From Myoxocephalus aenaeus (lineage: Eukaryota > Chordata > Actinopteri > Perciformes > Cottidae), in assembly GCA_038501785.1 (NCBI GenBank), contig JBAMJR010000156.1, positions 124,001 to 188,000 on the forward strand: a DNA stretch of 64,000 bases. Direction: 5' to 3'. Positions 1 to 10,788 of this stretch are shown here, piece after piece. A program made the translations under genes and the position numbers. Under the pieces are notes generated by a model. That model made no database searches, had not been told where the DNA came from, and saw only the letters and a list, made by a program, of their open reading frames with translations. Position 1 is the stretch's first letter, and each line of letters starts with the position of its first letter.

Positions 1-519
1 ACTCTCCACATCTCCACATGTAAGGGACTATGTGAGTAATCCTCTGTGTGCACACCAGATGGTGTTCTAGTCCATCAAACAAGTAACATGTAAAAGTGGT
101 ATTCATTGGAGAACACGACATTTTGAAACTTGAGATGATTTAAAACTGACGTCTTGTGTCTAACCGACGTGGTCGAGAAACAATATTAAAGCGAATGCTT
201 TGTTTCCATCCAACAAACCAAAGGTTTATTTCATGAGTCTTCAGTTTTAAAGACAGTACAGGAAGAAAAGTGGAATTCTATGATAAATGGTGCTGGGTTT
301 CACAACATTCACAATAACAATAAACTGAATAAAATACACTGCACCACCGTAGCAGGCAGCGTGAGCAGTAACCTACGATAACAGGAAGTGGGCGAGCGGG
401 AAAAGTCTGGGATTCATGAACGCCCCAATAGAACAAACAGGAAGAAAATGTAAAAAGCCTCAAAGAGTGACAGCGGCTGAGAGTTAGTCTCTGACTGTTT
501 GAGATTATCCACCAAACAG

Positions 520-945
520 CAGCTCAGATGATCCGGCCTTCTTGGAGTCTCTCTGTGGCCTCCTGGAAAGGTTGCTGACTGGGGACTCTATGGACATGCT
601 GGGGGTCTGCAATACTAATATGGGCAACATTGAACAAACATGGAGGGGGTGATTGGGAGGAATTGCCTGACCTGAACCTGAGTGGTGCTTTCTAATTGGC
701 TGTGCTAGTCATGGATTGGCTATAACAAACATCATGTGACAGCATTGGGGCGGCTCATGGGTGTATTTGGTACCAGAACACCCAAGGCCAAAGATCGGTG
801 ATCGACTTAGGGGTCGTATCATCTGATCTGCAGCCGTACGGCCAAGTTCAAAACCTCCATTGTGGAAGCAGCTGCTAGAAGTGGAGGTCAGAGGATTGTT
901 GGTGCTTGTTGTTGCTGCTGCCTACGAACTCCCTGGTGGACACAA
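520..945 (+). mobile_element. RTE (Rex3-like) LINE fragment, endonuclease to linker, unit A
   Basis: Decayed copy of the region between the endonuclease and reverse transcriptase of fish RTE elements. Recognisable pieces are GGCCTTCTTGGAGTCTCT, the TTTGGTACCAGAACACC stretch, ATCGACTT...TCATCTGATCTGCAGCCG, and a linker giving VEAAARSGGQRIVGAC with PRTRWW-like PWW. An internal deletion joins the endonuclease end directly to the linker at about 842. Short frames here are remnants. Confidence 0.65.
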
Positions 946-1308
946 CAAGGGGCGACAGACGGAGGGATGTTGTCTCTTCATAGTTCACCCCTCTGGAAGA
1001 AGAACGACTCCAGAAACACACCAGAGGGAAAACTCAAGTCCACCATTCACACAGATAGAAAGGAAACACACAGGATGAGATCCAAACATCACTGGCCCTG
1101 GACCAAGAAAACTTCAGGTGTTATGACAGAGATGAAGAGGTTGAGCGTGAGAACATAAAGGAAACCAAGGTGTGTTTTATTTGATTTACAAAGTATTTGG
1201 AAGAACAACAATTCTTTGGAACTCCTTCAGGTAATGATTGCACAATGACTGACCTGCTGGAAGGATGATGGTAACAGGTACGAGGCCTGAAGTGATCAAA
1301 GAAAGAAC

Positions 1309-1924
1309 GGTAGCACTTTATAATAAGTACACACTATTTAGCATTAGTAAAGCATGAATAAACACTGAATTCATCATTTATAAAGCTTTATTCCAACATG
1401 AACACTTATTAGTAACTCATTAGTATGCAATTCAGATGAGGTCACAGAACATACTTAATCAACTAACGAGTAGTAACGACCTGAATTAATCATGAATTGC
1501 AGCATTTTTTTTTATCATTTACTAACACTTTTCAAATGATCTTATTAATCATCTATGAGTCCTTAATACTTAATTTGCAAATGGGGAATCCATCATTTAT
1601 AAAGTATGAAAACCCAAGCTTATTAATCCAGAATGAAACATTTCTAACTGTGTATATGAATTGCATACTAATGAGTTACTAATGAGTGTTCATGTTGGAA
1701 TAAAGCTTTATAAATGATGAACTTTTATTAGGGGAGTTTTTCCTGATCCGATGTGAGGTCCCGGGACAGGATGTTATGTGTACAGATTGTAAAGCCCTCC
1801 GAGGCAAACTTGTATTTGTGATGTTGGGCTATATAAAATAAACTGAATTGAATTGAATGAATTCAGTGTTTACTCATGCTTTACTAATGCTAAATAGTGT
1901 GTACTTTAATTATAAAGTACTACC
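1309..1924. mobile_element. MITE with long terminal inverted repeats, unit A
   Basis: 616 bp. Termini are GGTAGCACTTTATAAT and ATTATAAAGTACTACC, with inverted-repeat homology extending over 100 bp (CTATTTAGCATTAGTAAAGC, CCAACATGAACACT). It is flanked by AAC on both sides, a 3-bp target duplication supported by an unoccupied paralogous site near 30211. A retroposon tail (1719-1856, ending GGGCTATATAAAATAAACTG plus GAATT repeats) is nested in its right half. Confidence 0.75.
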
Positions 1925-2039
1925 AACAGAGCAAATAACTGAGGGTGAGGACAACAAGATGAGATTGAAGTCTGGATTTAAAGAGCTCAACTGTTTGATG
2001 TCAGCAGGAGGGTCATTCCAGAGGAAGGGGATGTTGTTT

Positions 2040-2260
2040 TAACACTGTTAATGAATGATGTCCTGTTAACGCTCTGCATCACTTTATTCTGCACATTTCC
2101 TGCTTTTCAATAAAGACAACTCTGCATGTGAAGTGTGTTTGCTTCATTCTCTATAGAAAGTTCACTTTGAGTGTTTTCATGTGTTTCATCACCTTAGTTC
2201 CATCACTGTTATCATGCTGACAAATCATTCATCAAACTGATAAAAGTGATGTTCTGGACT
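2040..2260 (+). other. 3'-UTR-like module with AATAAA, no gene attached
   Basis: Contains TTTTCAATAAAGACAACT at about 2105-2122 and flanks matching the polyadenylation region of the MABP-like gene in reverse orientation. Upstream there is only MITE and LINE debris, so this looks like the orphaned end of a former family member. Equivalents are at 35309-35530, 59423-59643 and, inverted, 17960-18180. Confidence 0.5.
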
Positions 2261-2262
2261 CA

Positions 2263-3542
2263 CAGTGGTGGAAGAAGTACTCAGATCTTTGACTCAAGTC
2301 AAAGTAGCAGTACCACAGTGTAGAAATACTAGTACACGTCCTGCATAAGAAAATGTACTAAAGTTAAAGTCAAAACATACTCTAAATCAATCAATGAAGT
2401 CTACATCATCATGTATTTGTTGATTCTATTTATTTGTATTACACTGAATCAATGTAAAGGTATCACATTTTTATTTTATTTTATTTTGCACAATTCAAAC
2501 AATAAAACAAAAAATCATGACAGAAAATGAAAATCACGGTGCAGGAAGAGAAATAACTGTAGTCTTTTATTCATTCATTTGAAAGCCTGATTGAAAATAT
2601 AACAGACTCGTTAACATGCCTGCCATTGTCAGTGAGGCAAACCCATGTCCAAACAGAGAAAATGTTACAATTTCCCAAATGAAGAAATAACTTCTTCCTC
2701 TTTCACAGACAGCTTTCTTCTTTGTAAGGCTCCAGTTGACCCCGATATTAAAGGCTGCTTCGTCTTGTGTAACATCTTTGAACTTTCTAATGATCTCTTT
2801 ATGCTCTTTATCACCACTAGCGTTACTACTACCCTACTACTGCTATAATGCTAAGCTACTACTGCTGTAGAGGCTCTAACCTTAACCAATTTAAGTACTA
2901 CATGTGTTTGGATGCGTGTTCTACAAACAAATCCACTGTCCAATGCGCTGTGCCTCTTTGATCCATTTATTCCGTGTTAGTGAAGCATAACATGAATCTT
3001 ACATGTTGCAGCACAACTCAGGATACCACAAGACAGGATAACGTTGACACGACCACGGTCAAAAACTATTTTGTTTCTCATCCACACACCTGTTCTCATT
3101 AGCAGGCACTTACCGATATGCCAGTTCACATGAATGTGCCACCCTGTGTTCAGATGTAGGAACTACATGTCCCAATTCCCCCTGTGTTTCCCTCAAAGAT
3201 AAAAGAAAGCAACAAAACTACATTATGGCTCCAACAACTGCTACTACCAGCCTACTAGATTGTAAAGCCCTCTGAGGCAAATTTGTAATTTGTGATTTTG
3301 GGCTATACAAAATAAATGGAATTGAATACTACTGCTAAAACTACAAGTATACTACTGCTACAATACTAGTCTATAATGCTACAATACTAGGTAACTACTG
3401 CTACTTCTAGCCTACTACTGCTACAATACTATGCTACAACTAATACTACTAGCCTAATATTTCTACTACTAGCCTACTACTGCTACAATACTAGGCTACT
3501 ACTGCTACTACATCTACCCTAATACTGCTACAATACTAGATA

Positions 3543-3579
<37 letters not shown>

Positions 3580-4514
3580 GCCTATTACTGTTACAATACT
3601 AGACTACAACTATTACTACTAGCCTAGTACTTCTACTACTACCTCCCTACTACTGCTACAATACTAGTAGTGCTACTACTACTGCTAATACTGCCACCAA
3701 GGAAGTAGGCTGTTAAAATTCTTTACTTCGGCCGAAGTAAAAGTAACATTACTAATGCCACTGTAAAAAATACTGTGTTACAAGTAATGCATTGAAAAGG
3801 TTGTGTGAAAATGTTTGATACTTAACATATTAAAAGTTGGCTACTAAATGTAGAAAAATGTCTTGTTTCCGACTATTATTTATAGGAGTCTCTCCTTAAC
3901 CTGGAGTTTTAGGAGAGACTCCAGTTCAGGGGTAATACAAGAATAAGAACCTAGAATATAGGTACTGTGATGCATTTGACAGTAAGCTACTGTTAAATGT
4001 ACAACAGCAATTTACTTGCTAATTGCTGCCAGCCAGTTACATATCACAGGGTTCTTGTTACAGTGCAGGATGTTCACTGTTGTAGTTGGTTAAGGTGGAG
4101 CTCATTTTGAACTTTCATTATGGATAAACAGCTGATTCTCCAAGTATTAATTGATTGAATGTTTGGTTTGTGAAAATAGTGAAATTCGTGAGAAATGGTG
4201 TCATGATTACCCAAAAGAAAAGCAGCAAATCTTCACATTTGCGAAGCTGGAACCATGAAGTGATTGCTTCTAATCGTCTGACAATCAACTAACTGATTAA
4301 TCTACTAATCCTCTCAGCTGTACTTGTTTACTTGTTTACTTGTTTATTATAAAACATTGCATTTAATGTTTTATATGTAACAAATCTGTAACTAAAGCTG
4401 TATTTAGGTAGATTTCCCTCTAAGATGTACAAGTACAACGTGGCATGACAAGAAAAGGCTCAAGTAAAGTACAAGTAACTCAAATGTAAATGTACTTTGT
4501 AATATTCCACCATG
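2263..4514. mobile_element. hAT-type repeat containing CTACTG minisatellite, unit A
   Basis: Begins CAGTGGTGGAAGAAGTACTC, a common fish hAT non-autonomous terminus, and ends near ATTCCACCATG, a degraded inverse terminus. Inside are a second retroposon tail (about 3255-3335, TTGGGCTATACAAAATAAAT), the minisatellite (3340-3690) and a reduced remnant (about 3885-4065) of the long-TIR element found whole at 24396-26685. Confidence 0.6.
3340..3690. repeat. CTACTACTGCTACAATACTAG minisatellite
   Basis: Irregular tandem copies of CTACTGCTACAATACTAG with embedded CTA runs. It is the reverse complement of the family forming the ordered 39-bp repeat at 31710-31955, so the two are mirror-related members of one repeat. 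Confidence 0.8.
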
Positions 4515-4696
4515 CTGATACTGCTGCTCCCACTACTGCTGCTGCTAGTACAAGTACCTCATGACATTCAATGCAAAAAAGGTATAAAAAACACATTACT
4601 ACTTTGCAGTTGAATATTTAAACATTTATTCCAACACTAACATAATAAGGACATTATTCATACAATTCAGTATTTTTTCCATATATATATATAAAT

Positions 4697-4698
<2 letters not shown>

Positions 4699-4767
<69 letters not shown>
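4699..4767. repeat. (AC)n microsatellite, unit A
   Basis: 69 bp of AC dinucleotides. The same locus is about 101 bp in B and 57 bp in C, so it distinguishes the units. Confidence 0.98.
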
Positions 4768-4769
<2 letters not shown>

Positions 4770-4873
4770 CTAATAGAACAAGTTTATATTTTAAGATTCC
4801 CCATATGAACCTTGTTTGTTGGGGAAACACAAATCAGTGTGGTGAGGAAACCTGCATGTTTTTATGAGACAGA

Positions 4874-5161
4874 TTATTTGTAAAGAAACTTTGTTCTTCT
4901 GTCCTTCTGAGTGGCAAACCTCTCAATGACCTTCTTATTGAAGTCAGGCATGTCCCTGACAAGTTTCTTCTCCATGGAGAGCATAGCCAGAGCATTAGGC
5001 CATCCTGTGTCATGGTGTTTCTCAGGAAGGTCTTGATCCTCTTCAGAGTACAGAAACACCTCTGGATTCAGCTGTTGTCATGGTGATGAGGATCCTGAGA
5101 AGACTGACAGTCTCTGTGAAGGAGAACCGCTCCTTGGCTTCATCAGGATGGCATCACATAC
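4874..5161 (-). pseudogene. hAT transposase C-terminal exon remnant, unit A
   Basis: After the acceptor TTTTACAG the exon reads VCDAILM, then in shifted frames KERFSFTETVSLL, LKRIKTFLRNTMTQD and NALAMLSMEKKLVRDMPDF to a stop after KFLYK. This is the hAT dimerisation region (ERSFSxLKRIKTxLR, LNxLAxLSxxK) of the ZMYM1-like transposase group. At least two frameshifts disrupt it, one at GATGAAGCC where a base seems missing and one near the RIKTF segment, so it cannot encode a working protein. Confidence 0.65.
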
Positions 5162-5230
5162 CTGTAAAAGATAAATCAACTTACATTATCAATAAAGCTA
5201 TTTTGATGAAAGTGATTCCGATTGAACACT

Positions 5231-5272
<42 letters not shown>

Positions 5273-7465
5273 TTCAACTTATATAGCGCTTTTAAAGATA
5301 CACAAAGACGCTTTACAATATGGACAGTAGACAATGACGAACGGAACAAAAATGAAAGTAAGCAAAACAAACAAACAGGACATTTTTTGTAACAAAGAAA
5401 GAAAGGAAAGAAAACTGGAGAAGCTGAGGGTCGTAGTGGAGGATAGGTGCAGGTTTTAGCAGGTGAAAGCGAGTTGGAAGAGGTGCGTTTTGAGGGCTTG
5501 CTTGAATGAAGCTAGTGAGGGAGCCTGACGGATGTGGATGGGGAGAGCGTTCCAGAGGGGGGGTGCAGCAGCAGAGAAGGCCCTGTCCCCCCAGGTCCGG
5601 TGCTTGGTCCTGATGGTCTTCAGGGTGTTTGTACCGGCGGACCTGAGGCAACGGGTTGGGGCGTGGAGGGGGAGGAGGTCTGAAAGGTAGGGAGGGGCCA
5701 GGTTGTTTAGGGCTTTGTAGGTGATGAGTAGTAGTTTGAAGTCTATCCTGTACTTGATCGGAAGCCAGTGGAGGTTGTGTAGGACCGGGGTGATGTGATC
5801 ATAACGGCGGGTGGAGGTGAGCAGTCGGGCGGCAGAGTTTTGGACATATTGGAGTTTATTGAGGATTTTGTTGGGTGAGCCGTAGAGGGTGCTGTTGCAG
5901 CAATCGAGTCTGGATGTTATGAGGGCATGGATGAGGATTTCGGTGGTGGCAGAGGACAGGGAGGGCCGGAGGCGTGCAATGTTACGGAGGTGAAAGAAGG
6001 CAGTTTTGGTGATGTGGTTGGCGTGGGGGAGGAAAGAGAGGGTGGGGTCAAGGATGATGCCGAGGTTGCGGACCTGGGTGGAGGGGGTGACAATGGATCC
6101 GTCACTGGTCTTGGAGGAGAGGTAGAGTTGGGTGTCGTCAGCGTAACAGTGAAAATTGAGACCATGACGACGGATGATTTGTCCAAGGGGAAGGATGTAG
6201 ATGATGAAGAGGAGGGGACCGAGCACGGAACCTTGGGGGACACCGTGGGTGACTGGGGAGGTGGAGGATTTACAGTTATTTATGGCAATGAATTGATGTC
6301 GGTCTGAGAGATATGAGGTGAACCAGGAGAGGGCAGTGCCAGTTATGCCAAGGAAGTGCTGGAGACGTGAGAGGAGGATGGAGTGGTTGATGGTGTCGAA
6401 GGCGGCGCTGAGGTCAAGGAGGATGAGGATGGTGAGGAAGCCAGAGTCAGCAGAGAGAAGTATGTCGTTGGTGATTTTCAGTAGGGCGGTTTCAGTGCTG
6501 TGTTTCGAACGGAAGCCGGATTGGAAGGGTTCATAGAGGTTGTGGAGATTGAGGTGGGATTTGAGTTGAGTTGCAACAGATCTTTCAAGGATTTTGGACA
6601 GGTAGGGGAGGTTGGAGATGGGCCGGTAGTTGTTGGGGATGTCGGGGTCAAGACCAGGTTTTTTCAGCACAGGGGTGACGGCAGCGAGCTTTAGTGGGGG
6701 GGGGGGGGGTATGAGACCAGAGGACAGTGAGGAGTTGATGATGTTTATGATGAGAGGGGAGAGTGAGGGGAGGCAGGCCTTGACTAAGGAAGAGGGGAGG
6801 GGGTCGAGGGCACAGGTGGAGGTCTTCATGATGGAGACTATGGAGGAGAGAGGTCCATTTCAGTGATTGAACTGAAGGATGAGAGTGAGTAGCTTGGTGG
6901 TGGGGGAGGGTCATGTTGAGGGCTGGGGGGAGAAGCAGTGGAGGGGGAGGAGGCAGCCAGCTGGTTGTGTATTGTAATGATTTTGTCGTTGAAGAAGGAT
7001 AGGAATGAGTTGCATTTAGTGGTAGTGAAGGAGGAGGAGATGGTGTCCATGGGTTTGAGGAGTTTGTTGATGGTGGAGAACAGCGTTTTGGGGTTGTTGG
7101 AGCCAGATTGAATGATGGAGGAGTAGTGAGAGGAGCGAGCGGCGTTGAGGGCATCTTTGTATTGTTGTTGGTGGAGTTTGTAGGCATCCAGGTGAACAGT
7201 GAGTCCAGTTTTGTTTGCAAGGCGTTCCAGTTGACGGCCGTGCACTTTGAGGTGGCGAAGTTGGTCAGGTATACCAGGGGGCGGAATGGGTGAAGGAGAC
7301 GAGTTTTGATTTTTTGGGGGCGATGAGGTCAAGACAGGAGGAGAGTGTATCATTATAGTAATTGACCAGGGCAGTGGGGGAGGCAGTCGAAATAGGGGCA
7401 GAGGCAGAGACGATGGCAGCCAAGGAGGAGGAGAGCGAGGGGAGGTTGATGGACTTGATGTTCCG
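5231..7465 (-). mobile_element. L2 LINE, 5' truncated, unit A
   Basis: Inserted in the hAT relic. The 3' end on the minus strand is GCGCTATATAAGTTGAAATT followed by an ATT-repeat tail (5231-5272), typical of fish L2. The 5' break is near 7465, within an N-terminal segment reading NIKSINLPSLSS; the endonuclease is absent. A 20-bp direct repeat (GTTCCGGAATGTTATGGTGC twice, 7459-7505) marks the 5' junction. The N-terminal part (6838-7450) is out of frame with the reverse transcriptase. Confidence 0.85.
5456..6829 (-). CDS. L2 reverse transcriptase frame, internally deleted, unit A
   Basis: 457-residue frame with reverse transcriptase motifs in order: NNYRPISNLPYLSKILE, FQSGFRSKHSTETALL, LILLDLSAAFDTINH, HGVPQGSVLGPLLF and the catalytic CYADDTQL. 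Just after YADD a 156-bp in-frame deletion removes 52 residues that are present in B and C (after SSKT). The C-terminal part (LDPTLSF, LPIKYRIDFKLLLI, APPLWNALP) is intact. The 14-nt G run at 6696-6709 keeps the frame open, unlike in B. The element lacks its 5' half and the thumb region, so retrotransposition is not expected. Confidence 0.75.
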   Translation of the reverse strand: MKTSTCALDPLPSSLVKACLPSLSPLIINIINSSLSSGLIPPPPPLKLAAVTPVLKKPGLDPDIPNNYRPISNLPYLSKILERSVATQLKSHLNLHNLYEPFQSGFRSKHSTETALLKITNDILLSADSGFLTILILLDLSAAFDTINHSILLSRLQHFLGITGTALSWFTSYLSDRHQFIAINNCKSSTSPVTHGVPQGSVLGPLLFIIYILPLGQIIRRHGLNFHCYADDTQLYLSSKTSDGSIVTPSTQVRNLGIILDPTLSFLPHANHITKTAFFHLRNIARLRPSLSSATTEILIHALITSRLDCCNSTLYGSPNKILNKLQYVQNSAARLLTSTRRYDHITPVLHNLHWLPIKYRIDFKLLLITYKALNNLAPPYLSDLLPLHAPTRCLRSAGTNTLKTIRTKHRTWGDRAFSAAAPPLWNALPIHIRQAPSLASFKQALKTHLFQLAFTC

Positions 7466-7777
7466 GAATGTTATGGTGCTATGTTCCGGAATGTTATGGT
7501 GCGGCTCTGCTTAACATGGGGGGTGGGGATGTCACCCCCCCATGTCACTTATGTCAAAGTCAAGTATTTCTACAATACAATGTATGTAAAATCTTACAAA
7601 TAACTTTAGATGATGGGAAATTATAACTACATCATCAAATTGTATCAGACGGTCAGTTACCAGCGTGTCCTCCCTTTCAGAAAACAGTCCACTATGTTAT
7701 TGAATAGTTGCCAACTTGCCATCTTCAAAAACAACTAGGCCTCTTCTAGACATTGACTTGGTGGACACCTGAATAAG

Positions 7778-8451
7778 CAGTGGCGGTTCTACACGTAATT
7801 ACGCCCCGGGCGAGACCCCCCTCCGAGCGCCCCCCGCACATGTCAAGAGGTTACGTGATACGTTTCCCCAAAAATGAAACTTAACAGTCCGTTACAACTC
7901 GGTGTTCTGGATTAAAATCAAGGCAGAGTTACTGAGATCTCCAAAAAAGCTCTGAAACCCTCAACCCTCAAGCTCAGGGCTCCACTAATGCAGCGTAATG
8001 GTGAGTTGTATCTTTATGCACTTTATAATTGTCTTTATGCCGGTCGTATTAGGTCATATTTATTACGTCATATTTTGCGCCCACACCGTGAAGGCCGGTC
8101 CGCGAAAATATTGTCTGACACAAAACCGGTCTGTGGCTCAAAAAAGGTTGGGGGCCGCTGCATTAGAGTATTGCTCAATAGCCCACAGTGGATCCCCCCG
8201 CCCGCCCCACCCGGGAGACCCAGAGGCGACGCCCCCCCCCCCCCCCCCCCCCCACAAGCAGGGGCGCCCGCAGCCGCAGGGGGCGCCAACCTGCCAATTC
8301 CCCACACAGTGATATGATAGATAATGGAAAACCGCTTCGCGGCCCAGATGATTTTTTTTAAGTGGTAAGTGGTCGTGCCGCCCCCCACGTGACATGAAAA
8401 AGTGCCGCCCCGGGCGGCTGCCCGGTTCGCCCGTGCCCAAAACCGCCACTG
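7778..8451. mobile_element. hAT MITE with 8-bp target duplication, unit A
   Basis: 674 bp starting CAGTGGCGGTTCTAC and ending AAAACCGCCACTG, flanked by perfect TGAATAAG duplications (7770-7777 and 8452-8459). A segment near 7990-8165 (AAGGCCGGTCCGCG, AAAAAAGGTTGGGGGCCGCTG) belongs to another fish hAT repeat family. A run of 22 C (8232-8253) is 16 C in unit B. No transposase is encoded. Confidence 0.88.
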
Positions 8452-9367
8452 TGAATAAGCATGTTATTAACTACCCGCACTTTTAAAATATTTAAACAAA
8501 TATCATTGTGATGTTTTCTATCATATTCGTTCACTTTGATGACTAGGCCCATGTAGGCTTTTACAGACTGTTGGACGTGAGCAACTTATCACTCCCTCCA
8601 AGAAATACACGACCCCTTGGTTCTTCTGTTACTGATGGATTTATTCTTAACGTGCGCCTCAGTCAACACCGTCCAACTGTTTAATTACATTTCAACAGAC
8701 AAAACAAGTTGGGGTTCACGTTACACAGTCAACTGTTTGCACGTAAATATGCGCGACGAATCATTAACATAACAACATACCTCGCTGCTGCACACAACTG
8801 AGAGGGAGATGGTCCACTTGGATAACAATATACTTCGACAAATCAACACTTTGTTGTCACTTTAACTTATATCTTTTAAACTAGCTTTTAGCGGAGTAAA
8901 AACTTCTACCGCGGCACATGTTTCCAGGAGCTTGTCACAACTAAAAGTGTCCCAACACAAACATAGGACGTAAAGATGGTTCCTATCACATGTAAATACG
9001 AGACGTTAGCTTGCTTATTGTGTGTTTATTCGGTAACAACAGAACAGGCTACTGTGGGCCGTAGCCTAGCCCAGAACAACAGTCAAAACCTCTTAGCATG
9101 CTTCACTCTGCTCCCGGTCATAGCCTCCTCTCCACAGGCTCCACAACAACAACATCCCACCTCACTCGCTCTGCCGATCACAGGTAGCTCAGGTAGACAA
9201 GCTACAAGCTACACAGCCCATGAGACATTCACTGGCCTCCTGAACCCAGTAATTACAATAAACAGTAATCTTATCTAGAACAACTTCTTCCTGTAAACAC
9301 AATAACACTTTAAACATAACAGGTTAACATGACATGTCACTCAGTCCGTTACAGTATAGTTTAATAC

Positions 9368-9446
9368 CTTTAATGAAGCAGGGTCGATGTTCCTCTTCTG
9401 CAGCTGGTTGAATAGCATGTCCACATTTGGGATGATGTTGTTCCGT
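9368..9446 (-). pseudogene. hAT transposase internal exon remnant, unit A
   Basis: A 79-bp exon bounded on the minus strand by TGTTTAGTTACAG and a GTATTA donor. It reads RNNIIPNVDMLFNQLQKRNI and onward, like the IPNVDMLFxQLQKR segment of ZMYM1-type hAT proteins. It ends in phase 0, and the next remnant (5161 downward) starts in phase 0, consistent with one spliced transposase gene. Confidence 0.5.
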
Positions 9447-9486
9447 CTGTAACTAAACAATCGTTTTCTCTTTGTGTAGCAGTGCT

Positions 9487-9565
9487 AGCGGGCTAACGTT
9501 AGTCCGCTAGCTAACGGTAGCACGTTAGTCCGCTAGCTAACGGTAGCACGTTAGCTCCCTCCCCG
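9487..9565. repeat. Short palindromic tandem repeat, unit A
   Basis: About 2.5 copies of CGTTAGTCCGCTAGCTAACG with GTAGCA spacers; CCGCTAGCTAACGG-like inverted sequence can fold. The copy in B is near 42930-43005. Confidence 0.7.
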
Positions 9566-9841
9566 TCACCGCTGCTTAGTTCCGGAGGGCAATGTCGGGA
9601 ATAAAGCTGCACTGTGGCTCAGGAAAAGCAGATATTTAGCGCAGATATCCTATTTTACAAATATTACTGGGTACATTCCATAGCTCAAACACATACATAT
9701 TGACAATTAGTATAAGTTATTACTATTTTTATAATTTTTTTATAATTAAAATTATAAATAATGTTTTTTTTCTTCTTTTTTTTTCTGGCTCAAGGTGGGT
9801 GGGGCCAGGCCCCGCGGCCCTCTATTGGCCGGCCGCCACTG

Positions 9842-10355
9842 GTAGTGTAGTACTTCTGCTTTTATTGCTGCAGCTTCTAATACTTCCACGTGTGTCCTTA
9901 CAGCAGGGAGCTGTGTGCACGTATTCATGTGGTTGACCTGTAGTTCTCCTCCTTCTCCACAAGGTGGGGCAGTCGGCCCGTGTCTGAGGCAAGGCTGGCT
10001 GACTGAGCTGCATTCATTCACTTTTTATTGATTCACTTTTTTAAATGATTTAATAATGCACAAACTTAAAAATAACAAAACAAAGTTATTTTGTGTATTT
10101 CATTACATGTAATCTGGTGTATTTCAGTTGAATGGCAGATAAGAACAGTACTGTTGTTATCTGCCAAAAATACTTTTTGGGGTATAATATTTCTTGTCTC
10201 AGGTTATGGTGAGCTGTGGCATCACTCCTGTCTCCATAGTGTTTTTTGCTGAGTCCCCTCATTGTCTCTGTGGTTGTTCTCGAGGCTTCACCTGTACATT
10301 CACGTGTCGTGCTTTAACTGTCTTTTGTATTTTGGGGCTTTTTAAATCTAGATTA
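9842..10355 (+). repeat. Dispersed repeat block, plus copy, unit A
   Basis: Starts TAGTACTTCTGCTTTTATTG and runs through GACACGGGCC-like sequence to TTTTGGGGCTTTTTAAATC. Inverted copies occur at 22326-22809 and, partly, 31395-31585. No protein is recognised; short frames recur only because the DNA does. Confidence 0.75.
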
Positions 10356-10486
10356 AACATGTCAATTAACTTTGGTCTTTGAAAACCGCTAATAAACAAA
10401 ACAATGTGTAACGGGCAGGTTTAAAACATGGACATTGACCATTTCTGCAACTTGTTTTATCTCCATGTTTGTGTTCTGCTTCACAG

Positions 10487-10788
10487 AGCCTGGGTACGTG
10501 GCTACAGTTTCTGCTCTGGTCCAATCAGCCGTCACCTTGCTGAATGAGCTGCACTCTCTGCCCAGGAGGTCAGTGAGGCCGTCTTCTCTTCATAAACGGG
10601 GAGATTTGGTGAAGTCGTTCTGTCTCTTCCTCCTTTCTGCAAGCATCCTCCCTCCCTCATTCTCTCTCTCTCTCTCTGTTGCTCTGGACAGGGGAGGGGT
10701 GTACACTCCAGGAGCTGCCTTCCATAAAACCAGTCTCCTCAACCGCCTCCACAACCACAGCATCAAGTTCTCATTCAGGAACGAGTAG
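10487..10788 (+). pseudogene. sccpdh: SCCPDH-like last two exons, unit A (gene fragment)
   Basis: Two exons joined by a 123-bp intron. Exon 1 (10487-10568) follows the acceptor TGCTTCACAG and encodes EPGYVATVSALVQSAVTLL and onward; exon 2 (10692-10788) follows CTCTGGACAG and encodes GGVYTPGAAFHKTSLLNRL and onward to a TAG. Splicing at GTCAGT keeps the frame (PRR/GGVYTP). The segment matches the C-terminus of saccharopine dehydrogenase-like oxidoreductase (PGYVAT, GGVxTPGAAF, IDRL). No upstream exons with the dinucleotide-binding domain or catalytic core are recognisable in the unit; the preceding DNA is repeat. It is therefore an orphan gene end carried by the duplication, although splicing to exons outside the window cannot be excluded. 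Confidence 0.75.

Larger units (their letters stand above)
842..2390 (+). repeat. Left arm of 1.5-kb inverted repeat
   Basis: Matches 17812-19434 in reverse complement across the LINE linker, the MITE, the 3'-UTR-like module and the start of a hAT repeat. The plus arm is also present in B and C; the inverted arm is only in A. Confidence 0.85.
4565..9841 (-). mobile_element. Relic of intron-bearing hAT transposon, unit A
   Basis: The right end reads GGCCGGCCGCCACTG, a hAT-type terminus (CAGTGGCGG in reverse), directly abutting GTAGTGTAG of the next repeat block. The left limit is inferred from where homology with the paralogous block at 23826-23957 stops, and no terminus is preserved there. 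Transposase exon remnants lie at 4874-5161 and 9368-9446. An L2 LINE and a hAT MITE have inserted within. The stretch 8560-9360 shows no coding signal. Confidence 0.5.

Noticed and set aside
862..1158. 98-108 residue frame repeated in all units (MEAAARSGGQRIV...)
   Set aside because: It starts within the RTE linker and runs into non-coding sequence; the recurrence reflects the duplicated DNA, not a conserved gene.
5927..6307. Glycine/glutamate-rich plus-strand frame of 126 residues
   Set aside because: Antisense shadow of the L2 reverse transcriptase, whose motifs including YADD are clear on the minus strand.
9700..10021. Small frames across the hAT terminus and the following repeat block
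   Set aside because: They recur at 22624-22874 and 31414-31719 only because the DNA is a dispersed repeat, and they cross element boundaries.
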